Source of the DNA: an uncultured Clostridia bacterium
GTDB taxonomy: Bacteria > Bacillota > Clostridia > TANB77 > CAG-508
NCBI GenBank assembly: GCA_944391865.1
Contig: CALXVD010000010.1
Coordinates: 1-47,115 of the forward strand
Length of the DNA: 47,115 nt
Direction of reading: 5' to 3'
Under the pieces are notes generated by a model. The model was not told where the DNA came from, ran no database searches, and worked only from the letters and a program-made list of their open reading frames with translations. How positions within the stretch are numbered: the stretch's first letter is position 1; each line of letters starts with the position of its first letter. Both the position numbers and the translations under genes were made by a program. Below are positions 26,658 through 35,757 of this stretch, one piece after another.

Positions 26658-29054
26658 TTATTTTAATAATTTTTCAAATTGCTTTATTGCATTATTATTA
26701 TAATCTTCATAATTTACATTCATTGGTCTTATTCTATCTTCCATTAATAATTTCAAACCTTCATAAATTCCATCTTCTGAGTTTTGTACAAGGGTTCCTC
26801 CATGCTTTTCCATGAATTTACTTGGTCCAACTATATTTGGTGCTACTACTGGCTTTCCTAATATGTCTGCTTCTGCCAAAACTAAGCCGAATCCTTCGTA
26901 AAACGATGACAAAATAAAATAATCACATTTATTTAATATAGCATATGGATTACTTACATATTTTATAATAATAATATTATCTTTACATTTTGAGTTTTCA
27001 ACTTCGCTTAATATATTATTATAATCGTTTCCCTCTCCTCCTATTATAATTAAATAAACTCTGTTGTTGTTACTCCAAATCTTTTCAAAAGATTTAATTA
27101 ATCGAATATGTCCTTTTTCTTTAGAAAATCTTCCAATAGTTATAATTTTTTTACTTTTGCCATTTAATATGTCATTTAGCTTAATTAAATCTATATTGCT
27201 CTCTGTGTTTTTATCGAATGCTACCGGTAATGTAGCCATTTTTAAAACTTTTTTATAATCTATTATATTATTTACTATTGCATATTTATTTGGGTTGTCC
27301 AGAATTTTTTTCATTGGTTCTAATAAATCCTCTGTAACTAAAGCAACTTTATCATACTGATTATATGCATACTTCAAAATATCTAGACGAATATTCCCTT
27401 TTAATTCGGCTTCTTCATACATATTGCTATGCGCAAATATAATTTTGTTACAATCAAATTGGCTAAAAAATAATATTTTTTTGTATGCGTACCCTGAAAA
27501 ATGAATTACGTCATCAATTTTTGCATTTCCAAATACTCTTTTTATATCTGCTTTATAAGCTTCTTTTGCATATTTCATATAAAAATCAGTATTTATAAAT
27601 TTATTTTTATACATATAAAATAAAATTTTTTGAAATAATGTTAAATTAGTTTTACCTTTAATAGGAATATAGTTTACATATTTTGACAAATCATATAATT
27701 GATTCATATTCCTTTTTACGGCACCAGTTTCTACAACTATATAGTAATTAGCTTTGTCTTTATCTAATGATATAACGAGATTTTTTAATGCCGACGTTAT
27801 GCCGTTACATGCAAGCTTACCTCCAAATATTAGTATATTTTTCTTTCCATTTCCATTGTTTTTCTCTTCGCAAATTCTTCCTCTTTTATTTAATATAACT
27901 CTCTCACATATTTTTTTAGTTGAATCTTTACTATCATATTTGCAAAAATTTTCAATAAATTTAGTTTCATCATAGTCCTTTTTCGAATTTATTTCTTTTA
28001 TCAACTCTTCAACATTATTAACTATTGGAAAAGGCAATTGCTCAAGCCCCATGTATAATCCTCTATCCTCTAAATAAGATTCTTTATCATATGTATATAA
28101 TATTATTTTTTTTCTTGTATTTAAAAAATCGAAGAAAACACTTGAATAGTCTGTAACTAACATGTCTGATATACTTAAAAACTCATATGTTTCATATTCT
28201 GATGGAAACGGTTTAACTTTATTATAATTTGAAAAATCAACCGTAGCCTTTTCAATAGGATGCAAATTAACATATAAAATTTGATTTTCGGATAAATTCT
28301 CTTCCATTTCTTCAAAAATATACTTTAAATTCTCGCTTTGAACACTCGAGTTCTGTTTACCTAGTGTTCCTCTCCAAGTCGGCATATATGATATAATTTG
28401 TTTATTTTCTAGTGAAAATTTTTTTCTTATTTCGTTTTGTAACTTGTTATCAAAAAACACTGTATTTCTTGGGTATCCCTCTAATAATATTGTATTATCG
28501 CACAAGTTACCTATCATATAGTCTTCTATCATATGGTTTTTGGTATATTCATTTGGATACAATAAATAATTAGATATTATAAAATTCTTTTGAGCATTAC
28601 CTATATTATGAAAATCGTTTTTTATCTTCTTACCCAAACTTTTAAGAGGTGTTCCGTGCCAAGTATTAAGATAGACTTGTTCATCTTTCTTTATAAAAAA
28701 TGGCAAAAACGTATTATCGTTTATTAAATACTTTGCAGTGGAAATAATTTTATAATATTCTTTTGTATTTATTTCTACAAGATTTATTCTATTCATATTT
28801 TTTATTGAAAGAAAATCTTCTGCCTCTTTTTTTTTCTTACCGATAATTGACATATATATTTTGTATTCTCTATATTTTTCGTTTTCTATTAACTCTTTTG
28901 CTAAATAATATATGTTTCCATAATATTCTTTCCCTTGTTGAGATTCCAGTAAAATCATTTTCTCGTCTATTTTTAGTTTTTTATAATATTTCATATAATT
29001 ACATTTTGCAATATAATTACCATTGAGCTTTTTTACCACTTTTTTTATTTTCAA
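26658..29054 (-). CDS. CDP-glycerol phosphotransferase fused to a GT4 glycosyltransferase
   Basis: The 798-residue protein joins two enzymes. Residues about 95-395 are a CDP-glycerol:polymer glycerophosphotransferase (TagB/TagF type) with LNTWHGTPLKSLGKKI near 128, ISYMPTWRGTLG near 220 and the DMLVTDYSSVFFDFL motif near 292. Residues about 410-798 are a GT-B GT4 glycosyltransferase with GKSKKIITIGRFSKEKGHIRLI near 640 and the donor-binding SSFYEGFGLVLAEADILGKPVV near 720. This suggests a backbone of alternating glycerol phosphate and sugar, or coordinated decoration. It overlaps the next upstream gene by four bases and tagD follows after 14 bases. Confidence 0.85.
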   Translation of the reverse strand: MKIKKVVKKLNGNYIAKCNYMKYYKKLKIDEKMILLESQQGKEYYGNIYYLAKELIENEKYREYKIYMSIIGKKKKEAEDFLSIKNMNRINLVEINTKEYYKIISTAKYLINDNTFLPFFIKKDEQVYLNTWHGTPLKSLGKKIKNDFHNIGNAQKNFIISNYLLYPNEYTKNHMIEDYMIGNLCDNTILLEGYPRNTVFFDNKLQNEIRKKFSLENKQIISYMPTWRGTLGKQNSSVQSENLKYIFEEMEENLSENQILYVNLHPIEKATVDFSNYNKVKPFPSEYETYEFLSISDMLVTDYSSVFFDFLNTRKKIILYTYDKESYLEDRGLYMGLEQLPFPIVNNVEELIKEINSKKDYDETKFIENFCKYDSKDSTKKICERVILNKRGRICEEKNNGNGKKNILIFGGKLACNGITSALKNLVISLDKDKANYYIVVETGAVKRNMNQLYDLSKYVNYIPIKGKTNLTLFQKILFYMYKNKFINTDFYMKYAKEAYKADIKRVFGNAKIDDVIHFSGYAYKKILFFSQFDCNKIIFAHSNMYEEAELKGNIRLDILKYAYNQYDKVALVTEDLLEPMKKILDNPNKYAIVNNIIDYKKVLKMATLPVAFDKNTESNIDLIKLNDILNGKSKKIITIGRFSKEKGHIRLIKSFEKIWSNNNRVYLIIIGGEGNDYNNILSEVENSKCKDNIIIIKYVSNPYAILNKCDYFILSSFYEGFGLVLAEADILGKPVVAPNIVGPSKFMEKHGGTLVQNSEDGIYEGLKLLMEDRIRPMNVNYEDYNNNAIKQFEKLLK

Positions 29055-30289
29055 TTAATACACTCCTTTACAACTAATGAACTAGACTCTCCTTTATCTA
29101 AATAATTATATTTTTTATTAAAATCTTTATATTTACTACTATACTGATTTTCAATATTATTAATATTTTTTATATTCTCTATTAATTCCCTATCATTTTT
29201 CACTATTGGTCCCGGTAATTCTTTTAAATCAATATAAAAATCTCTAATTTTTTCTTTATATAATTCTAAATCATACATATAAAATAAAATAGGCTTTTTT
29301 AAGTTAGCATAATCAAAGAAAACGCTAGAATAATCAGTAACTAAAATATCTGATATAATATATAACTCATTAATATCTTCATAATTTGACACATCAAACA
29401 CAAAATTCTTAAACTGACTTACATCAATAGCATTTGATACTAAGTAATGCAGTCTCATTAAAATTATATAATCTTTTGGCAACTTTTCTTTCATTCTCAG
29501 TAAATTTATCCCCAATTCATACGTATGTCCAACCCCCGCTCTATATTGATTATCTCTAAATGTAGGTGCATATAATATAACTTTTTTATCTTCGGGTATA
29601 TTTAAACTGCTTTTTATTTTTTTAATATCTTCATTAGTATAACTGAACAAATAATCGTTTCTTGGATAGCCCTTTTCTAAGATTATACTTTCCTTATTTA
29701 ATTTTTTTAAAGAGAAAGCTGAGCAAAACTTTTTGCTAGCAAATTTAGATGGGGATACAAAATAATCATATTTTTTTGCATCATTTATATAAGATTTATG
29801 AATATCTTTTAACTTTGTAGCTTTATTGCCTTTTTCTATTTCTATGTCACATCCTAGCCTTTTGAGAGGTGTTCCATGCCAACACTGTACAAATATCTGG
29901 TTTTCTTTTTTTATAAAATATTTTGGTGTTTTAAAATTAAATATCCAATATTTCGCTGCTGATAGTTTTTCGAAAAATTCTCTTGAATTATACTTTACTA
30001 GTTCTGTTCTATCTCCACTAAAATATTTTTTTTTCTCATTTACTTTATTAAAAGCCCAAACAAATTTAAAATCTTTATATTCGGGTGTATTAATCATGTA
30101 TTCATAAATCGCTTTAGGGCTACAAGAATATGTTCTTCCTGCAAAAGCTGAGAATATAATTAATTTCTGATTTACTTCTTGTTTTTTTGCTATCTTTTTA
30201 CAAAGTCTTGTTTTTTTATTTAAATTTCTTTGTTTTTTTATTTTTTTGATTATCCTTTTCATTGTTACTATTACTTTTATTTTTTTCAT
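29051..30289 (-). CDS. CDP-glycerol glycerophosphotransferase (TagF/TagB-type), copy A
   Basis: The 412-residue protein has the conserved set of the family: QCWHGTPLKRLGCDIE near 130, YDYFVSPSKFASKKF near 165, EKGYPRNDYL near 205, ILYAPTFRDNQYRAGVG near 235, the catalytic-type His in LMRLHYLV near 272 and DILVTDYSSVFFDYANLKKP near 308. It would extend a poly(glycerol phosphate) chain from CDP-glycerol. It is closely related to the adjacent copy B, and the two overlap by four bases, pointing to tandem duplication and coupled translation. The N-terminal basic segment probably binds the membrane. Confidence 0.9.
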   Translation of the reverse strand: MKKIKVIVTMKRIIKKIKKQRNLNKKTRLCKKIAKKQEVNQKLIIFSAFAGRTYSCSPKAIYEYMINTPEYKDFKFVWAFNKVNEKKKYFSGDRTELVKYNSREFFEKLSAAKYWIFNFKTPKYFIKKENQIFVQCWHGTPLKRLGCDIEIEKGNKATKLKDIHKSYINDAKKYDYFVSPSKFASKKFCSAFSLKKLNKESIILEKGYPRNDYLFSYTNEDIKKIKSSLNIPEDKKVILYAPTFRDNQYRAGVGHTYELGINLLRMKEKLPKDYIILMRLHYLVSNAIDVSQFKNFVFDVSNYEDINELYIISDILVTDYSSVFFDYANLKKPILFYMYDLELYKEKIRDFYIDLKELPGPIVKNDRELIENIKNINNIENQYSSKYKDFNKKYNYLDKGESSSLVVKECIN

Positions 30290-31542
30290 CGTGCTTTACT
30301 TATACACCTCTCTACTACTCTATTACTTGCATTTCCATCATCTAAATAATTATATTTTTTATTGAACTCTTCATACTTTTTATCGTATTTGAAGTCTTTA
30401 TCTATTTTATATAATTCTTTTATAAGTTCGTCTTCAGTTTTTGTTATAACTCCTGGAAGTTCTTTTAAATCTATATAAAATCCTCTTATATCATCTTTAT
30501 ATGCCTCTAAATCGTACATATAAAATATAATAGGTCTTTTAAGATTTGCATAATCGAAAAAGACACTAGAATAATCTGTAATCAAAATATCTGATATAAT
30601 ATATAGTTCATTAATATCATCTACTTTCGATACATCATATATAAATCCTTTGTATTTTTCAAAATCAAATTCATTTGCCACTAAATAGTGGGCTCTAAAT
30701 AAAATAATATAGTCTTTTTCTAATTCTTTTTGTAGCTTTTCAAAATCTACTTCTGTTTTATATGTATATCCAACACCTGATTCATGTTGGTTATCCCTCC
30801 ACGTTGGTGCATATAAAATTATTTTTTTATTTAAGTTATCTATTCCTAAGTTTTGCTTGATGTTTTGCACATCTTGATCTGTATAATTATGCAAAAAATC
30901 GTTTCTTGGATACCCTTCTTCTATTACACAACTTTCTTTATTAAATTCTTTTAAATTCCAAGCTGAAATAAATTTTTCTGTTGCAAACTTAGAAGGTGAT
31001 AAAATGTATTTAAATTTCTTTGCATCTGTTCTATATTTAAATCTAATTTCTCTTTTTGTATTTAGTACATTATCTGAATTTTCTAAATCATATCCAAGTC
31101 TTTTAAGTGGAGTACCATGCCAGCATTGTACATAGACTTGATTTTTCTTCGGATGTTGGTGGTCTGCAACTCTATAATTAAATATCCAATATTTTGATTT
31201 TGCAAGGCTTTTTTCGTATTCTTTTGTTCCTTGTTTTACAATTGTAGTTCTTTCATTTTGTGTTAAAAAATCATGTTCTTCTGGTTCTTTAAATGTCCAT
31301 ATAAATTTATAGTCATTATATTTTTCATTGCTTAATAAATATAGATAAATTGCTTTTGGACTATCTGCATACGACTTTCCATTAAAAGTGCTAAATAAAA
31401 TTGTTTTATCATCTACTTTTATTCCTATTCCCCTATACTTATATCGTGTATATCTATATCCATATAGCAGACCTCTAAATAGCTTTCTAAACATTAAGTT
31501 TTTCTTCGCTATGTTCATAAGTATTTTCTTTAATTTCTTCAT
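30286..31542 (-). CDS. CDP-glycerol glycerophosphotransferase (TagF/TagB-type), copy B
   Basis: The 418-residue protein is a close paralogue of copy A: QCWHGTPLKRLGYDLE near 135, FKYILSPSKFATEKF near 172, EEGYPRNDFLHNYTDQD near 208, ILYAPTWRDNQHESGVGYTY near 240 and DILITDYSSVFFDYANLKRP near 315. The start at 31542 gives a 56-base overlap with the upstream gene; internal ATGs at codons 9 and 17 are possible alternatives. Two near-identical polymerases next to a third and a fused fourth suggest a primase/polymerase division of labour like TagB/TagF, or a polymer with several glycerol phosphate linkages. Confidence 0.88.
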   Translation of the reverse strand: MKKLKKILMNIAKKNLMFRKLFRGLLYGYRYTRYKYRGIGIKVDDKTILFSTFNGKSYADSPKAIYLYLLSNEKYNDYKFIWTFKEPEEHDFLTQNERTTIVKQGTKEYEKSLAKSKYWIFNYRVADHQHPKKNQVYVQCWHGTPLKRLGYDLENSDNVLNTKREIRFKYRTDAKKFKYILSPSKFATEKFISAWNLKEFNKESCVIEEGYPRNDFLHNYTDQDVQNIKQNLGIDNLNKKIILYAPTWRDNQHESGVGYTYKTEVDFEKLQKELEKDYIILFRAHYLVANEFDFEKYKGFIYDVSKVDDINELYIISDILITDYSSVFFDYANLKRPIIFYMYDLEAYKDDIRGFYIDLKELPGVITKTEDELIKELYKIDKDFKYDKKYEEFNKKYNYLDDGNASNRVVERCISKAR

Positions 31543-32683
31543 CTTTTACATCCCTGTCTAAATATTTAAATATAAAATCTACCAATTTTTTAGTATTATT
31601 GTAGTAATCTTTACCCATATATTTTGTTTTAAATTTTTTTAATTCTTCAAAGTTGTATTCGTTGTTTTCTATATTTTTAATTATATCTTTAATATCTTTG
31701 CTTGTTGAACTTTTCATTTCGTTAAATAAATTTACATTTAAACCTCTTACTTTTTCGTATTCTTCTATATCATACACATAAAAATATAAAGGCTTATCTA
31801 ATATACTTGCTTCAAAGGCCACTGCTGAATAATCTGTTATAATGTAATCCGCAATTTTTAATAAATCATATGTACTATATTTTTTATTTACTGTATATTT
31901 AAAAATATTTTTTGTTTTATCTAAAGGATGTGGTTTAATAATAAGTGCATATTTTGAAAAATCTATGTTGTTAATTAGTTTTTTTAAATATGTACTATTA
32001 TTTGATTCTTTTCTAAATGTTGGTACATATAATATTATCTTTTTATTTTTGTACTTTGGATAGTCTTTATAGAATTTTTTTGTAAGAACAATTTCTTGTT
32101 CTTTATCTAAAATATAATCCAATCTAGGTAAACCGTTTAAAATTATTTTTTCTCTTGCTACATTAAATGCTTCTTCATAAAACTTTGCAGTTTCAACGCT
32201 TGGTGCAATCACATGGCTGTAATTTTTGTGCATTTGCATAACTTTTGCAACACCAATTCCTCTGCCTTCTTTTTTATTTAGTGATTGATATCCAAACTTT
32301 TTTATTGCTCCTGATGCGTGCCATATTTGTATAATTTCTAAATTTTTTTTATGTTTTAGTATACTAATAGGTATAGAATACCCATCTAATACACATACTT
32401 TAGATGTAGCAATATGATACATGCATTTAAAAATATAGAAACAATATTTTAGCCTTTCTTTTGGATCATTTCTTATTATTCTACATAAGATTTGCACTTC
32501 TATATGGTTGTCTCTTTTTAAGATTTCTTCTCTTATGTAGTCAAAATCTATATTAGACCTATCAGATTGTCTGCTAAGCATTGTTACTTTATTTTTAGAA
32601 GGAACAAGCTTTATAAAAAAGTAAATAATGTTTAAGAAAGCTTTTCCTACGCATATACCAATTCTAATTACTTGAGTACGCAT
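31487..32683 (-). CDS. CDP-glycerol phosphotransferase family protein (divergent, primase-like?)
   Basis: The 398-residue protein has a hydrophobic N-terminus (about 8-25) and the family's motifs in a divergent form: IIQIWHASGAIKKFGYQS near 127 (Ala-Ser-Gly in place of Gly-Thr-Pro), VIAPSVETAKFYEEAF near 165, LNGLPRLDYI near 192, IKPHPLDKTKNI near 250 and DYIITDYSAVAFEASILDKP near 285. The WHASGAIKKFG variant resembles TagB-like primases and some ribitol-phosphate enzymes, so it may add the first glycerol phosphate to the linkage unit. It is the first gene of the minus-strand run, with a divergent promoter region upstream. Confidence 0.8.
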   Translation of the reverse strand: MRTQVIRIGICVGKAFLNIIYFFIKLVPSKNKVTMLSRQSDRSNIDFDYIREEILKRDNHIEVQILCRIIRNDPKERLKYCFYIFKCMYHIATSKVCVLDGYSIPISILKHKKNLEIIQIWHASGAIKKFGYQSLNKKEGRGIGVAKVMQMHKNYSHVIAPSVETAKFYEEAFNVAREKIILNGLPRLDYILDKEQEIVLTKKFYKDYPKYKNKKIILYVPTFRKESNNSTYLKKLINNIDFSKYALIIKPHPLDKTKNIFKYTVNKKYSTYDLLKIADYIITDYSAVAFEASILDKPLYFYVYDIEEYEKVRGLNVNLFNEMKSSTSKDIKDIIKNIENNEYNFEELKKFKTKYMGKDYYNNTKKLVDFIFKYLDRDVKDEEIKENTYEHSEEKLNV

Positions 32684-32830
32684 TTATTTTAAACTTCACC
32701 CTCGCATAAATTTAAGTACATTTTATCATTAAATGTTGCTTTATGCAATAATTAGACGTATTAAAATGTAAAAATATTAATATTAAAAATTCATTAAATA
32801 ACTTTATGTTTAACGATGCCTTCGGAGAAA

Positions 32831-32857
32831 CGGGCTGCCTAAGGACGCCAGCCCCTA
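32831..32857. repeat. GC-rich hairpin repeat between the divergent halves of the envelope locus
   Basis: GGGCTG (32832-32837) pairs with CAGCCC (32849-32854), followed by CTACAC. Preceding GCCTTCGGAGAAACGGGC and the CGGGC...GCCCCTACA outline match the element at 17712. Confidence 0.5.
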
Positions 32858-32902
32858 CACTTCCTCCACTATTTAAAGCAAGAAAAACTATCCTGTTTTA
32901 GG

Positions 32903-32931
32903 TTGACAAAATGGCTCTTTAAAGATAAAAT
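32903..32931 (+). promoter_or_regulatory. Sigma-A-type promoter of tagO
   Basis: TTGACA (32903-32908) and TAAAAT (32926-32931) have a 17-base spacer. They lie 33 bases upstream of the tagO ATG and face away from the minus-strand tag genes. Confidence 0.75.
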
Positions 32932-32963
32932 CATTACGGAAATATTTGTTAAGGAGGATTTTT

Positions 32964-34053
32964 ATGTGGGGCGACATTGCAATAGCATTTTTACTAGCTT
33001 TTATTACAGCATATGTAATTACTCCGTATACCATAAGATTGGCAAAAAAAATAGGCGCATTAGATATACCAAAGGATAAAAGAAAAATACATAAGTGTGC
33101 TATGCCAAGATTACGGAGGACTTGCAGTAATAGCAGGATTTCTTGTTTCAACTATTTATCTACTAATTGTAATGTCTTTAGAAGGAACTATAAGCCTTAC
33201 TGATACGGATAATTATTACATAAAATTAATTGGTTTTTTTATTGGTAGTATTATCCTTACTGCATTTTGCTTTGTTGACGACTGGAAGGGTATTCCCCCA
33301 TATGTAAAATTATTGGGTCAAATTTTAGCAGCTTTAGCAATAATTTTCTGTGGAGTTAGAATAGATAAAATTTCTATACCAGGTTTAAATGCAATAATTC
33401 CAAATGATATATTCTCAATATTCATAACTTTAATATGGATAGTAGGAATTACAAATGCAATTAACTTAATAGATGGATTAGATGGATTATCCTCAGGAAT
33501 TTCTATAATTTCTTGTCTATCTTTATTAATAGTGTTTACATTAAATGATTCACCATTAATTGCTATTATATTGATTACAGCTTTAGCTGGTTCTTTAGTA
33601 GGTTTTTTACCTTTTAACTTTAACCCAGCAAGAACATTTATAGGAGATACTGGCTCAAATTTTCTAGGATACTCTCTATCTATTATATCTATTTTGGGTG
33701 TTGCAAAAACTTATACTGCAATTGTATTAATTGCGCCTCTTATAATATTTGCACTTCCTTTATTTGATACAATTTCAGCAATTTTCAGAAGAATTATAAA
33801 AACTAAATCTATAAAAGGAGTATTTAAAGCAGATAGAGAACATTTACACCATAAAATTATGAAAAGAGGATATACTCAAAAACAAGCAGTATTTATGCTT
33901 TATGGTTTAAGTGCAACTTGTGGTATGTTTGCAATTATTTTACTTGAAAGTGGTATTTGGAAAGCGCTTTCTTTTGCACTTATGGTTGTAGCAGTAATTG
34001 CTATTGGATATAAAGATATTTTAAAGATAAATGATGAAGATAATAAGCAATAA
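32964..34053 (+). CDS. tagO: Undecaprenyl-phosphate N-acetylglucosaminyl 1-phosphate transferase (TagO/WecA), read through a CGG +1 recoding site
   Basis: TagO starts wall polymer synthesis by placing GlcNAc-1-phosphate on undecaprenyl phosphate. The start at 32964 is set by AAGGAGG seven bases upstream. After 50 codons ending KIHKCAMPRL the frame breaks at CGG (33114-33116). Read as C-GGA it continues GGLAVIAGFLVS, the canonical MPRLGG. The joined protein is 362 residues with about ten membrane helices and the motifs FVDDWKGIPPYVKLLGQ near 97, LIDGLDGLSSGIS near 171, FIGDTGSNFLGY near 228 and the His-rich REHLHHKIMKRG near 290. In frame zero the protein would be under 80 residues. It is the first gene of the plus-strand run. 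Confidence 0.92.
33114..33117 (+). other. CGGA recoding site in tagO
   Basis: Codon 51 is CGG after TTA and before A. C-GGA GGA gives the invariant MPRLGG. The zero frame continues for 28 meaningless codons. Confidence 0.85.
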
Positions 34054-34183
34054 GACAATGTCTAATAATTATTTTAGCATTTAATTATATTAATTTATTT
34101 CTTTTAATTATAGTTCTATTTATAATAAAATTTGTATCAATTATATTTTATTCTTGTCTTCCATTGTTTTCTGGAGGGTTTTC

Positions 34184-34987
34184 ATGTTTTTTAGGAATAT
34201 TATACTTAATCTTAAAAAATATTCATTTCTATTAAATCAATTAATTAGTAGAGATTTTAAAGTAAAATACAAACGTTCTGTATTGGGTGTAATTTGGAGC
34301 TTGTTGCATCCGTTATTAATGATGACGGTTATTGCAATTGTTTTTTCAAATGTATTTAAATTTAGCATGCCTAATGTTAACTATCTTGTTTATTTAATGA
34401 TAGGATTAACCTTTTTTAACTACTTTAGTGAGGCAACAAATAACGCAATGGGGTCAATTACAAGCAATGCAGCTTTACTGGGAAAATTGTATATACCAAA
34501 ATATATATTCCCTTTATCAAAATGTTTATTTGTTGGAATTAACTTTTTGTTTACTCTTATACCTTTATATTTGGTAATATTATTTTCTGGTAGCGGAGAA
34601 ACAAAATGTGTAATTACAGTTTTACACTTTCTTTTACCCTATGCTTTTATGTGTTTGTTTGTTTTTACACTAGGAATTGGACTTATTTTATCTTCAATTG
34701 CAGTATTTTTTAGGGATATTTTTTATATTTATAGCATTCTTACAACTATTTGGATGTATTTTACTCCAATTATGTATGATTTAAATGCAATACCCCAAGG
34801 GCTTCAATTTGTTTTTAAATTTAATCCTTTATATTGGTTTATAGATTTTGCAAGGCAAATAATCTTGTATAATCAAGTTCCAAGTACAAATTGCACTTTA
34901 TATTGTTTTATTAGTGCCTTTGCTATACTTTTTTTAGGAGTAATAATTTTTAGGAAAACACAAAATAAATTTATTTACTATTTATAG
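34184..34987 (+). CDS. ABC-2 polysaccharide/teichoic acid exporter permease (second system)
   Basis: The 267-residue permease has the family N-terminus FLLNQLISRDFKVKYKRSVLGVIWSLLHPLL, split over residues 15-45, six membrane helices, and FTPIMYDLNAIPQGLQFVFKFNPLYWFIDFAR, split over 195-225. I start it at 34184, behind CTGGAGGG, rather than at a TTG ten codons upstream. Its ATPase follows after eight bases. It differs in sequence from the TagG-type permease at 20845, so the locus probably exports two polymers, or the two systems act at different steps. Confidence 0.88.
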   Translation: MFFRNIILNLKKYSFLLNQLISRDFKVKYKRSVLGVIWSLLHPLLMMTVIAIVFSNVFKFSMPNVNYLVYLMIGLTFFNYFSEATNNAMGSITSNAALLGKLYIPKYIFPLSKCLFVGINFLFTLIPLYLVILFSGSGETKCVITVLHFLLPYAFMCLFVFTLGIGLILSSIAVFFRDIFYIYSILTTIWMYFTPIMYDLNAIPQGLQFVFKFNPLYWFIDFARQIILYNQVPSTNCTLYCFISAFAILFLGVIIFRKTQNKFIYYL

Positions 34988-34995
34988 GAGGAAAA

Positions 34996-35745
34996 ATGAT
35001 AACATTAGAAAATGTATCTATAAAATTTAATTTAGATATAGAAAAGAACTTTTCTTTTAAACAATTATTTATTTCTTTATTTGATATTAAGAAATATAAA
35101 AATAGAAAAGAAACAAAAAAGAAAAATGATTTTTATGCTCTAAAAGATATTAATCTTCATATTCCAAAAGGAAGTGTTGTAGGGCTAATTGGTGCAAATG
35201 GCGCTGGAAAAAGCACTTTACTAAAAACTGTAGTTGGAGTTATGAAGCCTACTACTGGAAGAGTTGTTGTAGAAGGTGCAATAAGCCCTATGATAGAACT
35301 TGGTGCTGGATTTGATGTTGAACTAACAGCCAGGGAAAATATTTACTTAAATGGAGCTATTTTAGGCTATTCTAAAGATTTTATAAATAGTAAGTTTGAT
35401 GAAATTGTTGATTTTTCTGAATTACACGAATTTATAGATGTTCCAATAAGAAATTTTTCTTCTGGTATGGTAGCAAGACTTGCTTTTTCTATTGCAACAA
35501 TTGTGGAGCCAGAAATATTAATAGTAGATGAAATATTAGGTGTTGGAGATTTAAATTTTCAGCAAAAATCTGAAAATAAAATGATACAAATGATAACAGG
35601 TGGTACAACGGTTTTATATGTATCACACAGTCTAGAGTCTATAAAAAAATTATGTGACACAATTGTATGGCTAGATAAAGGAAGAATTATAAAAATTGGC
35701 GGAAAAGAAGTTTGTGATGAATATAAATTAAAAATGAGTGAATAG
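34996..35745 (+). CDS. ABC-2 polysaccharide exporter ATPase (second system)
   Basis: The 249-residue protein has Walker A LIGANGAGKSTLLK near 68, GAISPMIELGAGFDVELTARENIYL (split near 95-119), the signature FSSGMVARLAFS near 154, Walker B PEILIVDEILGVGD near 172 and the H-loop SHSLESIK. It lacks a long C-terminal carbohydrate-binding extension. It pairs with the permease at 34184-34987; AGGAGG precedes its ATG. Confidence 0.9.
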   Translation: MITLENVSIKFNLDIEKNFSFKQLFISLFDIKKYKNRKETKKKNDFYALKDINLHIPKGSVVGLIGANGAGKSTLLKTVVGVMKPTTGRVVVEGAISPMIELGAGFDVELTARENIYLNGAILGYSKDFINSKFDEIVDFSELHEFIDVPIRNFSSGMVARLAFSIATIVEPEILIVDEILGVGDLNFQQKSENKMIQMITGGTTVLYVSHSLESIKKLCDTIVWLDKGRIIKIGGKEVCDEYKLKMSE

Positions 35746-35757
35746 GAGATTTTATAA

